Shown here: one piece after another, positions 49,601 to 62,127 of the stretch
Position numbering within the stretch: the stretch's first letter is position 1
Layout: each line of letters starts with the position of its first letter
Assembly: GCF_000165425.1 (NCBI RefSeq)
Contig: NW_001799111.1
Span: 319,779-383,778, forward strand
Reading direction: 5' to 3'
DNA: 64,000 nt
Source of the DNA: Paramecium tetraurelia
Lineage: Eukaryota > Ciliophora > Oligohymenophorea > Peniculida > Parameciidae
Position numbers and translations under genes: made by a program
The notes under the pieces: model-generated
The model's input: only the letters and a program-made list of their open reading frames with translations
Databases searched by the model: none
Told to the model about the DNA's origin: nothing

Positions 49601-52600
49601 AAAGATGATTATCTAAAATATCATTTTGTTGTGCTCTTTTATTTTTCATAAGGAGTTGGAGCTTATTAATTAGATGAGAAATAGAAAGGGAAACTTTTAA
49701 AATTGATTACCATTACTGAAAGATATATAACTTCTATTGGTTCAGGATTAGACAATTAATATTTTTTTTATAAATCGAATTACTCCTTTAATTTATTAAC
49801 TTAAGATCCATAATGTGCACTTTCTAACCCAAATTTTTTAATCACAAAAGTTGATTAAATGTTTAAATTACTATTTTTTTATTGTCCATCCACTTATTTA
49901 AATTATGAAGCTATAATTTTAATCTAAATATATAGAGGATTTTTATTTGGGTTTTTATCTTATATGATCGACTATTAAAATCCATTTCATACATTAAATG
50001 AATTAATTTTCTTTTATTTAGTCCCATGCAATATAGCTACATGTATTTTAAATTATGAAAATTTCATTCATTAAAACAAATTTGATAATAATTAATTCGA
50101 AATATATAGAATGAGATTGGAGCTCATTAAAAATAGTAATATTTATCTTAAAATAATTAAAATAATATTTTTAGCATTGATAGATTCTATTTTAGTTGAA
50201 ATTTGTTTTAACATATTTGATATAATCTAAAATTAAGAATTGGAAAACTATTCGCTGTTTATGTTCATAATCCTTGAATTAATTGAAAAGCAAAAATATT
50301 TTATAACAAAATTAAACTCATATTATGACTTAGGAAAAATGCTTAAGTTAACATTCTCTTACCTAATTTTATTATTTTTATTAGCATTAGTATATGGTCT
50401 TTTGGTCACAGATATAATTTATTAATTATCAAACATAAATTTTATTTTTTGGATATTTGGACTAATCTTTGCATTATCAATCTCTTATGTGTTATAAAAA
50501 ATTTTAATTACAACAGAATTTAGCTTCCCTTGCAATAATGATATCCAATTTCATATTGAGCATCAAAATTAAATAAAGTAGCTGAATCAATTTTTTAAAT
50601 AATAGAACAAAAATAATTTAAATGAAGCAAAATAGTTTATAGAAAAATTATTTGAAGGAAAGGATTTTATGGATGAATGCCTTTTAAAGAAAATTAAGGG
50701 AGATTAATAAATGACTGATCAAATGGAAAAAGACTTAAAATTTACAGATAAAATAACAGAAAAGGATTTTCTAAATTCACTCAAGCCATAGAATAAATAT
50801 ATTTATTTTATTTATGAACTAACTATATTTGGAATCAGAATCTATTAATAAATCAACAATCTTCAGATAGCGTATCTAGTTATTTCTGTAGTTTAATTTG
50901 TAGTAATGAGTCTGTTGCCTTTAATTTAAATATCTAAATTTAAACCTTTAGTCTTACTTAGTTTAAGATTTTTATTTTTCATTGTACTACATGCATTATT
51001 GGATACTAACCTAAATGAAATTTTAATGTTTATGATTTCTATTTCTTTGGCTCATCATCCTTTATTAGGAATTTATGGATACTATTGTGTTTGCTTTATT
51101 TCTACAATATTAGATATGTTCATGGTTGGAATATTTAATGATGCTAATCCCTATTATATTCTAAATCATGGATTAATTCTTATAGAAATGAGCCTTCCAC
51201 TAATATTTCAGGTTTATAAAACAGAATTCCTCTAAAGATATTAATATATCTTGTAAAATAAACTATTAGATGAGTATAAAAAGCTAAATGATGCCCTAGG
51301 TCTGTTGATGCCTCGATTCATAAAAGAAAGAATGTCAAAAGGATAGATATAAATATCAGAAGATTAAGGAGATGTCGCCATTTTATTTTGCGATATTTAT
51401 GATTTTGATGACATTATCAGAAATGAATAAATCAAAGTTGTTGAATTTTTAGATAATTTGTATCGTCAATTTGATTAATTCTGTTAAGCAAATGAATTGT
51501 AAAAAATTGAAACGGTAGGAAAGACCTATATGGCAGCAGGTGGGTTAAAAGATTATAATATGTCTGATAATTTGAATCCAACTGAAAGAATTTTAGATGC
51601 TGCTCTTTAGATGCAGGAAAGTGTTAAAACTATGAAATATGGAGATAAAAAGGCTGTAATTCTTAAAATTGGTATACACTATGGTAGAGTTATTGCAGGA
51701 GTAATAGGGGCTCATAAGCCATAATTTTCATTAATAGGAGATACTGTTAATACAACAAGTAGAGTTTGCTCAACATCTGAACCAGGAATTATAACTCTAA
51801 GTTAGTAAGCATATGAGAAAGTTAGTAATAAAAAATATTAATTTAAATTAAGAGAGGTTGAAGCTAAAGGTAAAGGAACTATAAAAACCTATTAGTTTAT
51901 TAAAAGCAATAAAAAATAATAGTAAGTTATTCTGAAGGTTGCTGATGATGTGTCGAAATCTCCAAATCCACATTTGTAAAATTAGATGTTCAAAAAAATA
52001 CAAGAAAATTTGAAGAATAAGCAAAACACTATATTAAAAAAGGTTTCTTTAAATGAAGAAAAATAAGATGCCGGTCCAATAACAATATAAAATACTAATG
52101 TGAACGTAAATACAAAGTTAATACCTAATGTAACTCCTTAATCAATATAACCAATGATAAGAGCATCCTCTAGGTCAGTATTTAATTCTTCATACTAAAT
52201 GGGATTATTTACACCAAATGAATAGGAATAAGAAAATAATAATATTAATAATAACAATAATAATAACAATAATATAAATATTAATAATAATATTAATAAT
52301 AATAATAATATTATTATAAATAACAATAGTAACAATAATAATAACAATAATAACATAATAAATAAATTTGAAGAAAAAGAAAAATTTAATATTAATAATA
52401 TTTAAGGCGATGGATTAAAATCGAGCATTCCTTTAGGAGGCTATGCTGCAGTAGGCTCATATACAAAAAGAATTTCAAATCTAGCCTTAGAATTAAATGC
52501 TACTAAATCAAGAAAATCAGTTTATAAAAGGGCTGGTACTAAAACAAATATAACTGATTAAGAGCAGCTCTTAGGAATGGGTACAAGCGGTTAGAAATTG

Positions 52601-54150
52601 GCAGAAAGTGTAAGAGCTGAGTTGCCTGGTGTTAAAAGAAAGAGAACAAGAATAATTATTGAAAAATAAATGGATTTTATAGATAGGATTGAATCTTTAT
52701 CAGCTCACAAGACCCCAAAAGAGTTGAAAATCTAATCTCATATGGATGAATTGGAAATAAGAAAACTAATTGATATAGAAGATAGCATTTATTAAAATGA
52801 ATTTGACTTAAAAAATGTGGAAGAAAAGGTTGAATTATAAAAGTATGGTATTTAAGAGTCTGATTATAAAAGTGATAGTCATGATACATACTTTTCAATA
52901 TATGATCAATATAAAGATTTTGATATAAAATAGGTAAAGATTTTTATTGTTTTTATCGTAATATTATTGATAATAAAGAATTTGTTTTATTATTTATTAT
53001 CAACAGTGAGTGAAAGATTATAGGTGATAATTATTTGTTAATCAGTAATTAGTTTGATACTTTCAATAATAATTTATCATTTAAAGAAGATATTAGCATT
53101 GAAATTACTCATAGGATTCTATTTCCTAATATTTTGCATAATTAATATTTTAATTATCTCTATTCATAATATAGAAATGGAAATATTCTTTTAGATAAGT
53201 CAAATAACTGCTGTTTATTTGAACTTATTTTATTTATAGATTTACAATCGAATGGATCGAATAAAATTATCAACTGTATACACAATATTAATCTTAATTA
53301 ATTTATTATATAATGAATATATTTTGGATATTATTCTTTTTACAATTTGCATACTAGTTTCAAGTTTATTAATTCAAGAAAAGGAGTTGAAGTTACTAGC
53401 TGAAAATTATTAATGCTTTTCATAATTTGAATCCAAAAATGCAAAATAAACATAGATTTTATAATATCTATTGCCTTAACACATAATAGGTAGATTCTTT
53501 TCAACAGACATCACTACAACAGACAACTTCACTGATGTTTTTGAAAATTGTACAATTTTGTTTGCTGATATTGCAGGATTTACAAAATATTCAAGTTCAG
53601 TAGAGCCAGAATAAGTAGTTAATATGCTGAGAATATTATTTTAATAATTTGATGAAGCCTGCCAAAAATTTCAAGTTTACAAATTATACACAATTGGAGA
53701 TTGCTATGTGTGTATGGGTATTATAGATGCAAATAATAGAGATCCTGTTGGAGAAGTATTTAAATTATAAATTAATAGGCAATCAATGTAGTTCTATTTG
53801 GATTAAAAATGATACAGATTATCCAATAGATTAATAAAGATCCTTAGTTTTAACACTTAAATATGAGGATTGGAGCACATACAGGGAGAGTTATAGGAGG
53901 TGTTGTAGGAACGGATGTTGTTAGGTATGATATTTATGGAGAAGATGTTACAACAGCCAATAAGATGGAATCAAAGGGACAAGAAGGTAAAATAATGGTA
54001 AGCTAAGCAACAAAGGATTTGATAGAAAGTGATGATGAATGCATCGGTATTTTCGATTTTGAATTTGCTTAAGATGTTTATTTGACTTAAAATAATACTA
54101 CAATATCTACTTATTTTGTAAACTTTGATTAAAATGGCGATGATTAATGA
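46619..54150 (+). CDS. P-type ATPase-like / guanylyl cyclase fusion protein
   Basis: Makes cGMP from GTP at the membrane. Fusions of a P4-ATPase-like half with a cyclase are known from ciliates and apicomplexans. Three introns (22, 20 and 23 nt) leave 2,488 residues. The ATPase-like half has membrane segments near residues 80-130 and 290-340, PADILILESS typical of P4 flippases, and a later membrane block at about 1065-1290. I find neither DKTGT nor TGD motifs in it. The cyclase half has six spans, a first catalytic domain (VAILFCDIYDFDDII, KIETVGKTYMAAGG, FSLIGDTVNTTSRVCST; about 1560-1750), an asparagine-rich linker, six more spans, then a second domain (TILFADIAGFTKYSSSVEPE, LYTIGDCYVCMG, YDIYGEDVTTANKM). 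Glutamate in KIETVG and serine in FSLIGD fit GTP rather than ATP use. Confidence 0.95.
52236..52366 (+). repeat. AAT/AAC trinucleotide-rich tract coding poly-asparagine
   Basis: About 130 bases of imperfect AAT/AAC/ATT triplets inside the cyclase gene, giving long asparagine runs broken by isoleucine and one serine. It lies in the cytosolic linker after the first catalytic domain. The frame is preserved. Confidence 0.9.
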
Positions 54151-54196
54151 ATCATTATTATATTTTAAATTAAACTAATCTTTATTATACATGATT

Positions 54197-55206
54197 TCAT
54201 TTATTTTTCTTAATCTTCTTAACATCACTCGGGAGGATAGACTCATACAAATCATTGACTTTTTTGAGTTTATCTAATTGATTTTATTAGTTATTCCATC
54301 CAAAGTTGATTCTATCTGGTTCTTCATAAGTTCCCATAATTCTATCCCAAACTGATGTGAATTTACCAATATTTTTCATCCCACCTGGACCAGGTTCATG
54401 ATGAATTGTATGGTGAGTACTATATAATAAAAATTTGAATGGTAAAGCTGGGACATTATCATGATATTCACATAGCCTTGATTTTAATAATATTATATTT
54501 ACCCATGAGGTCGTACATAAACCGAAGAAAAGGAACAAATTCATGTGAATTGGGAAGATAAAACATGAGGTGAACATGGGAACTGCTTAAGCAAATGCAT
54601 CTAATGGATGAAAAGCGAATCCGCTGAATGGTGTGATATCTTTTGAAAAATGATGGATTCTGTGTAATTTAATATATAAATAAGGATATGTATGAAGCCA
54701 TCTATGGACCCAATATCTAATTATTATGATAATTTAATACGTCAATGTTTCATCATACATAATATGTAAAATTATACTTATAGGAATATACCAATATCCA
54801 TAATCACTAATATTATAATACATTAAGCTGAATCTTGGTTAAGCAACTCTTATTATAGAGACCAGGAAGGTCTCAAAAAACATGTTAATCAACGACCATT
54901 TGATGTCATAGAAGATATAGAATTTGGCATTTAATTTTGGCAAATACAGTAGCTTATTCTTCTTGAAAAAGTAATAATAAGATGAGCATGATAGAGTGAA
55001 GTATAAGGCTAATGCAAATAAAAATGTTTAGCACACTGTTGAGAGGTATTCACCAACAATTCCATCCATTCCAAATCTAATAAAATTGCCGGCATAAGAT
55101 GGATGATTGACATACTCTTCCATATTTTTGCTACGATCTACCTTTATGAATCCCAATAACTCAGCTTATATAATTTAATTATACACATACCTAAATACCA
55201 AATCAT
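54197..55206 (-). CDS. Fatty acid hydroxylase / sterol desaturase family protein
   Basis: Di-iron membrane oxygenase of the ERG3/ERG25/FA-hydroxylase superfamily. It probably acts on sterols or lipids in the ER. The histidine clusters appear in order: YWVHRWLH (HxxxH), KLHRIHHF (HxxHH), a middle ...HMNLF / EYHDNVP region, and STHHTIHHEPGPGGMKNIGK (HxxHH). Several membrane segments precede them, for example TFLFALALYFTLSCSSYYYF, FFETFLVSIIRVA and YWYIPISIILHIMYD. The end is VWDRIMGTYEEPDRINFGWN with a lysine-rich tail KKIKKNK. A 26-nt intron near the start joins MIWYLA to ELLGFIKVDRS. It has 327 residues, typical. The substrate cannot be inferred. It is convergent with the cyclase gene, 46 bases apart. 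Confidence 0.9.
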
Positions 55207-55378
55207 CTTTTAATATTGATTTTTAATTTATATTGTTTAATTATTTGTATGAAAGTAGTATTAATATGTCTGTTGATTAATTAGCAAAATTTAACTTTTT
55301 ATATTAATAATTTCAGTTTTATTAAGTAGTTATCCATAATAAATACATTCGTTATTTTAGAAAAAACAATAAAAATAA

Positions 55379-56426
55379 ATGCCAATAATTATACTTCTTT
55401 TATCCTTACTTTAATTATCTTAATAGATTTCATTCATAGGATAGACTGCTACAGGTAATAGAAAATTGAATTAATTTAGAACGATATTTTCCGAAAATCA
55501 TGAATTGGATAAAGAAATAGGACTAAAGAATTGATCAAAGAATTGCTTTTGAGTCTATATAGTTGATGTTTAAATTTGTGGAAGAAGAACTTGCTTATGA
55601 TACAGAAAACAACGAATTCCTGGAATTATTTTAGCAATAAGTAATCCTCATCTTGCTATTTTTTAGATCTATAATCTTAGTCAATCTAAAGCAGATTCTG
55701 AATTTCAAAGTTAATAAGCTATGATTAAATTTTTGAATGAGGATCTTAGAAATGAAGTCTCTTTCTTCAAAAATATGATTAAGGACAAGGAAAAGATGTT
55801 GGAATAAGATATTAAGGAAATTGAAAAATTAAAAAAATAATCAAAAGACAAGAGTAAAATAGAACAAAAGCTCAAAGATATCAGTTATCTTATAAAAGAG
55901 ATAGACAGAAACTTAGAAATTGGAACTGCTGAAAAATTATATGGATTATTAGAAGTCATAGAATCAAAGGCAGTTATTGGATTATTTCAATATTAGAATG
56001 AATACTAAGAAATTTAATAGTATTTAAGGAATGTAGATTTACTCTTCAAATCAAGAAATTTCTAATAAGATAAAGTAAATTTATGATAATTTATTTTAGT
56101 TTGAAATTGTCAATTTAATATCTATGGTGAAAAATGTCCTTTTAGACTTACACTTAAACATCATAATTAAATTATAAGAGGAATAATTGGATGAATATGA
56201 AGCCATGTCTTTTTTTGAAAATAGTAAAGTCACTCATCAGATAGCAAGAGATTACTTTTAGAATGAATTGCACTCGTTTTTAGGTACATTTTATTATAGA
56301 TTCAATAGAAACCTTGATAACGAAATGGGAAAATCTTTTGTTGATTTAAGAAAATACAACAGATAATTCAGATATCTTTAAAAATCTGATTTAGTAATTT
56401 AATAAATAAAATACTAAAATGATTGA
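55379..56426 (+). CDS. Hypothetical secreted or ER coiled-coil protein
   Basis: The N-terminus MPIIILLLSLLQLSQQISFI is a clear signal peptide. Three introns of 25, 26 and 25 nt leave 323 residues. After the signal comes TATERYFPKIMNWIKKQDQR and FKFVEEELAYDTENNEFLEL. A coiled coil follows (IKDKEKMLEQDIKEIEKLKK, KIEQKLKDISYLIKEIDRNL). The last 110 residues are helical (VTHQIARDYFQNELHSFLGT, FYYRFNRNLDNEMGKSFVDL). No transmembrane anchor or retention signal is seen, so it may be secreted or stored, for example in secretory granules (inference). The TGA at 56424-56426 ends it. Paramecium trichocyst proteins have a similar signal-plus-coiled-coil design, but I see no specific trichocyst motif. Confidence 0.65.
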
Positions 56427-56601
56427 AACAAACAATCACAGTACATAATTAGTTAATTTCTCAATTAAACATCTAGAATAAGACTTTTTACAATAAATAA
56501 ACAGACAATGAATAAATTCAAATGTGATTTAGAGTTATATATATATAATAATAATGATTTAAAATAATAAAAATTCCATGTACATAACCCATATATCGTT
56601 A

Positions 56602-57277
56602 TCAATAAATTTTAAAAATTACGAAGACCAATAGGAATCCTGCAAAAATAAACCAAACAGAATTTTTCTTAAACCAAATAGACCATTCCAATTCTGCAGC
56701 TTTGTCCTTGAACTGAAATAATATTAGGGGAAAATCTTACTAATTTAGAGTCTTCCTTCAAAGATTTGGCCTTCTCGTTCATGTCTAAATATAAATGATA
56801 TGATATAACCTTGCAATTTCTCATCTCTATCAAAGAGCAATTTGACGTTTTCATTCATTATTTTTTTGAGGTCTGTCATTTCAGTTTTCAATCTTTCCAG
56901 ATTCTTGGATGATGATTAATCTTAGAATTCTTATTTCTTCTTTTTTATAAACCTTTCTTTATATAATAAAAAATAATCAAATACCAAATTATTAAAAACA
57001 ATATGAATCGTTGCTTTCAATAGTCTCTAATTTAGATCTATAATTAACATTAGAGGTCCCATATCTGATTTGTAATTCCTATTAAAGAAAAGTGAATTAC
57101 ATCTTAGAACCCTTTTTCAATTTCATCAAGATAGCAGCAAGCCAGATTAAAACTAGGATCATAAAAGACAATATAACAAACTCCATTGGAAGTCTTATAA
57201 ACCGCTATAATTATAAATGTATCAGTACCCTTTACATTGCTTTATTGGGAATCCAATTATCGAAACTATACATCCAT
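56602..57277 (-). CDS. Longin-type R-SNARE (VAMP/YKT6/SEC22-like)
   Basis: Vesicle SNARE that drives membrane fusion. Four introns (22, 28, 25 and 28 nt) leave exactly 190 residues. The N-terminal half is longin-like: TDTFIIIAVYKTSNGVCYIV, then YLDEIEKGFQDELQIRYGTS. The SNARE motif follows: LERLKTEMTDLKKIMNENVK, LLFDRDEKLQDMNEKAKSLK and LFKDKAAELEWSIWFKKNSV. The usual central arginine of the zero layer appears to be the R of FDRDEKL. It ends in one membrane anchor SVWFIFAGFLLVFVIFKIY with almost no luminal tail. The start chosen (57277) may be late: longin domains usually begin with a few more residues, which could lie in an upstream exon. The subfamily (VAMP7 or SEC22) is not resolved. Confidence 0.8.
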
Positions 57278-57661
57278 TGATAAACTGCCACGTTTCAATA
57301 CTAATTTTATCTATCTTTTCAATTCCAAGCTTAATTAGACTTTTTCATTTGATTGTACTTCGCAAAGCAATAACCCATCATTTGCTCTAGCTTAATTAAG
57401 GATTGTATATTGACATACCTATTATTGTATCAAAAATCATAATATTTTTATTAATTAATTCAAAGAATGGTTATAAAATATATTGAAATACATACAGTCA
57501 AAGATGTTTAATGAGTGATTACATTCAAATATATTTCTATGAAATATTACTTAAAATATAATAAAATCTATATTTTCACTGCATAAGTCACTCAAATTTT
57601 AGTAATATAAATAGCCTATTTTAACTAATAAAATGAGTAAGCAATAATATATAATTAACAA
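57278..57661. other. Divergent intergenic spacer
   Basis: AT-rich; it separates the R-SNARE and PHD genes and should contain both promoters. An unidentified first exon of the SNARE gene might sit at 57280-57400, where a short frame MMGYCFAKYNQMKKSNQ occurs on the minus strand. Confidence 0.45.
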
Positions 57662-59070
57662 ATGTATGATAGCAAATCGGAAAAGCATGCCTCTAAAATG
57701 GTAAATTATATAAAAATACTCTTCAGAATATTGACCATATAAAAGATGAAAATATATTCTGTTTGATTTGTGATGAATAGGATTATACAGAACAAAACTA
57801 AATAGTATTTTGTGATGGATGCGATGTTACAGTTCATTAGGAGTGTTATCATGTTGTAAATTTGGGAGCAAAATGGTATTGCTAGAAATGTTTGGCATTG
57901 AACGACAACAAAGATCAACAGATAAATTGCTAATTTTGTCCAGAATAGTTCTAAATTACAGAATAAGTATAGTTGAATGGACAATAGCAATGGGTATCAA
58001 TAGATAGTTATAAATTAAGGCTCATTCAATTTGTTTGAGATGGAACCCATTTTTAGTGTAAAATCCAAAAAGTCATAATTTATACTCATGTGAAACAGAC
58101 CTTCAAACAGGTTTGAAATGCCGTTATTGTCAAAAGACTGATGGTTTTCAATTAGAATGTTACTATCAAGGATGTTAAGAGGCATTTCACATAGGGTGTT
58201 TGAAGGTTAATGGAGGAATAATGAATAAGAAGGCGATGGATTGTCTATACACATACATGAAACCGTATTTGAGAATACAAGATAAGAAATTATTGTTTTG
58301 TGTGGAACATGTTGAGGAATTAATGGATAAGTTGAAGAAGGATGAAAAAAGTCAAATAGAATAGAGTATTATTGCATAATATTCATTTTAGAGTTTGTAA
58401 AATTGAGGAATGAAAGACTGCAATCTTATTACATCTATAATAGGAATAATAAATAGATAGATGAGGATAAGAATGAGACTAAGGCAGCAAGGAAATAAAA
58501 AAATTACGAAGATGAGCTTTTTGATGAGGTTGTCCAATTGAAATAGTTGAAATAAGCTAAAATACCAATAAAGGATAAAAAAGTGAAAATGCAATTCAAG
58601 GAGTACATGACAAGGAAACTAAATGATCAATTGCATAAATTAAGGGATGATTTTATGAAGAAAAATCATAATGATCTAAATGCTGACGAGGATACTTATA
58701 TTTAAATAGATACTCAATTAAGCAAGAAACTATTCGATAAGTTGGTGGACATCAACAACTTAGAGGAATTTGATAAATATTTAGTGAGTTATTTCATTTT
58801 TAACAATATGATTCGGAAACCAAATAATCCTGAGATTTATATTCGAGATGTATTTATGATTTAATTAATGTATAGGACAATAACAATTGCTAATATTGGA
58901 AAAAGGTGTTGGATGAATTGGGGATTAAAAACGGGGAATAATTCTCAAGGTTTTTGAATGTTCTCAGATTGAAGAAGATGAATATTGTGAGTAGGAATAA
59001 TGAGAAATTGCAATATGAATAGGATTTACAATAGCAATTCGAGATCTAAAATAATGAGTTGATTGAATGA
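57662..59070 (+). CDS. PHD / extended-PHD chromatin reader (JADE/BRPF-like)
   Basis: Histone-tail reader. Residues about 20-70 form a PHD finger: NIFCLICDEQDYTEQNQIVF, then CDGCDVTVHQECYHVVNLGA and KWYCQKCL. The extended PHD follows with CQFCPEQ, QQWAHSICLRWNPFLVQNPK, LKCRYCQKTDGFQLECYYQG and CQEAFHIGCLKVNGG, finishing near LLFCVEHVEELMDKLKK. This PHD - zinc knuckle - PHD order is that of JADE, BRPF and MLLT10-type proteins that work with histone acetyltransferases. The C-terminal half is charged and coiled (KNYEDELFDEVVQLKQLKQA). Four 26-nt introns leave exactly 434 residues. The start ATG at 57662 is chosen because it reads MYDSKSEKHASKM into the domain; an earlier ATG at 57631 is out of frame. 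Confidence 0.88.
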
Positions 59071-59107
59071 TTAATATTTAAAAATAAAAATATCATTTTT
59101 AAAATAA

Positions 59108-59440
59108 ATGGGCAGAACAGGAATTGCAGTTGGTTTGAATAGAGGATTCATAACATCCTCTTTAACAAAGAAGCAATTGAGAAGAAGACCATCATAAAGA
59201 AAAGGAACATTAGGTAAGAGAGTGCTTTCCGTCAGAAAAGTCATCTAAGAAGTAGCAGGATTGAGCCCATATGAAAAGAGAATTATTGAATTGTTCAAAA
59301 CCAATCAACCCAAAGATTTAAAGAAGGCAGGAAAATTGGCAGCTAAGAGATTGGGTACAAATAGAAGAGGAAAAAGAAAGATTGAACTTGTCTAAAATCT
59401 TTACAGAGCCATGAGAAAGTAATAATAAGCCAAACATTGA
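59108..59440 (+). CDS. RPL36: Cytosolic ribosomal protein eL36
   Basis: Large-subunit ribosomal protein. The single 110-codon exon reads [20 protein letters not shown], then [60 protein letters not shown] and [20 protein letters not shown]. The GLNKGH-like start, the PYEKRxxELL block and the RLGTxxRxKxKxEE block are the family hallmarks. Length is normal (about 100-105 elsewhere). No intron, unusual among its neighbours but expected for a tiny gene. It is convergent with the cytidylyltransferase gene, 27 bases apart. Confidence 0.96.
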
Positions 59441-59467
59441 TATATTACATACATTATACCAATATCA

Positions 59468-60081
<614 letters not shown>

Positions 60082-60115
60082 TTAAATAAATAAAATATTA
60101 AAATAATGTAAATAA

Positions 60116-60901
60116 ATGGCCGTTTGTAATTCGACTTAAAACTAGATGATAAAGATTATAAAATAAGTGGCAACATTTTCTTGAAAGACAACCTATCTAC
60201 TGATGTTGAGAAAGAAGCAGAAACAATTGCCAATCGAATCGTCGAAAAAGTCCGATAAAAATCATTAAACAAATCAATCAATAAATCTGTGTAAAACAAA
60301 TACGAATCATAATCAGCCACCAAATTTAGTCAAACTGAACATTTCAAATCAGTTGAACAATGCAATTCTCGATAAGAAACTCTAAAAAATGACTATAAAT
60401 AACCATATGTTTCAGAATATCAGAGTGAGCATAGATCCTCTTTGAACTTCAATAATGAAAATCAATAATTAGATATTTGTGAATTAATTACACCTTAAAA
60501 ACATAAAATACGTCACACTAAATCTCAACAATGCATTAAAAAAGATTAACCAATTAATAAATAGTCTACTATCTAATTAGCAGAAAGCTAAATTATTATC
60601 GAAAACAATAGCAACAGCAAAACTAAAAATGGAAAACATATTATTTAATTGATGTATTCTTTTATACTATGATTTTAGAGATAATGCTCATAATCTGATC
60701 AGAAAGAACTCTTAAATTTTAAATAAAGTTTAACTCTAGTCTCCTCTTAAATCATCTATTAATACCAAATCATCTCTAAGTATCAAATCTTCAATCAATG
60801 CATCATCTAATAAAAAGAAAGAAGATATTGTTACTCAACTATTAGGAAGTTTAAGAAATGCAAAAAAAATTAAAGATGAATACTAAAAAAGATTCTTTTG
60901 A
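60116..60901 (+). CDS. Hypothetical serine/glutamine-rich protein (246 residues)
   Basis: A 20-nt first intron (60126-60145) joins MAV to YDKDYKISGNIFLKDNLSTD. A 25-nt intron near 60655 joins KHIIQLI to DNAHNLIRKNSQ. The result is exactly 246 residues: polar, with KEAETIANRIVEKVRQKSLN and a serine-rich SLSIKSSINASSNKKKEDIV, ending LGSLRNAKKIKDEYQKRFF. No domain or membrane segment. It starts 35 bases from the divergent cytidylyltransferase gene and probably shares its promoter region. Confidence 0.55.
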
Positions 60902-61522
60902 TTACTTATATTTATTATCCATAAAGTAATATATTTTCTAAGCAAATTTATTTTAGTATGTTTAAACTAATATATCGAAATTCAAAATTAATATTTTTAT
61001 ATAATATATATACAATTCAGGTTGTAAAAATCTATATTTGTGGTAACCATATTTTCTATTTGCTTAATGTTATGAAAAATATCAAATAATAATTAATAAA
61101 GTATTTTATTTGAAAATAAATTTTTTAATTGTAAAATCCTACACCTTATAATGAGTTTTTATCAAAATTCAACTTTTAAATAAAAGATAATCTATATAAC
61201 TAATATATTTGATCCATTTCAAATTTAGAGAATATGATTTTGCTAATTAAAAGCTTTATTATAATAAATTGTATAATTCTTAAATGAATTATTCCTATAT
61301 TAATTATTTTAGATTGCATATATTAATTATTTTTTTCAAATAAAGATTAATCTATTATATATAATATTCTCTATAATAATAATAGAGGTCATTTTAAAAT
61401 TATATCATAAATTATTATATTTTTCAAGAGATATAAGATTTCTAATTATTTTTATTTGTCATTAATAATTATATTTAATGTCATAATAAAAATAAACAGT
61501 TTTTAATTATAATAATGAAGAA
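60902..61522. other. AT-rich intergenic DNA
   Basis: A/T runs with short TATATA tracts. No gene or structure recognised. Confidence 0.6.
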
Positions 61523-61696
61523 ATGTAACACATTAGTTATATAGTTAGTGGTGGATGTTTAATGTTGATGTATGATTCAGATGACGAAGTTGATAAATTT
61601 AATTAAAGTCTTCAGGAGAGCCAGATCCAATTATAAAAAACAACTACCAAAATGCAGCAAATTTAACTATAGAATAATCACAATATAAAAAAATGA
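61523..61696 (+). CDS. Possible small protein (57 codons)
   Basis: Open frame MQHISYIVSGGCLMLMYDSD followed by DEVDKFNQSLQESQIQLQKT and ending QNNHNIKK. The second half (from MYDSDDEVDKF) looks coding: acidic, glutamine-rich, helical. It may instead be the first exon of the membrane-protein gene 32 bases downstream, but I see no joining intron. Weakly supported. Confidence 0.35.
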
Positions 61697-61727
61697 TAAT
61701 ATATTAAAAATTCAATCTATATAAATA

Positions 61728-62127
61728 ATGTATCAAAGAACCATTTTGGAAGACAATGAAAATATTTAAGAAGATTGTAAACCCAAGAGATATGCAGCCA
61801 GTCTGGAAGGGTAGAATTTTAAGAAAAAGCAAACTAATAAAGCCAGTTTTCAAGAGTGGGCTGGATTAATTGGCATCATCGTTGTCACATATCTCTTAAT
61901 TATATTTGTGTGGGCCTTATGTATTTAATGTGTAATTATGCAAATTAGGTTTCATAGGTATTGATAAGAATTTTAAAGTCACTGTTGGCATCTTTATGGT
62001 CTTATTTGTATTATTTGTGATTGGAATTTTGATATATTGGTATTATGGTTTGAAAAGTCGAGAAGAATTAATTCGATCAATGATGTTAAGTAAATGGTAG
62101 GATAGTTCTTATGAAATTAATAATTGA
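61728..62127 (+). CDS. Hypothetical two-pass membrane protein (123 residues)
   Basis: Starts MYQRTILEDNENIQEDCKPK. After a basic stretch come two membrane spans: AGLIGIIVVTYLLIIFVWAL, and VGIFMVLFVLFVIGILIYWY, separated by a short loop CFIGIDKNFKV. A 28-nt intron GTATTTAATG...TTAG falls inside the loop, and its removal gives exactly 124 codons. The tail is YGLKSREELIRSMMLSKWQD. Both ends are probably cytosolic. It resembles small hairpin membrane proteins but no family is recognised. Confidence 0.6.

Noticed and set aside
52677-52898. Minus-strand frame within the cyclase gene
   Set aside because: Shadow of a continuous coding exon on the plus strand.
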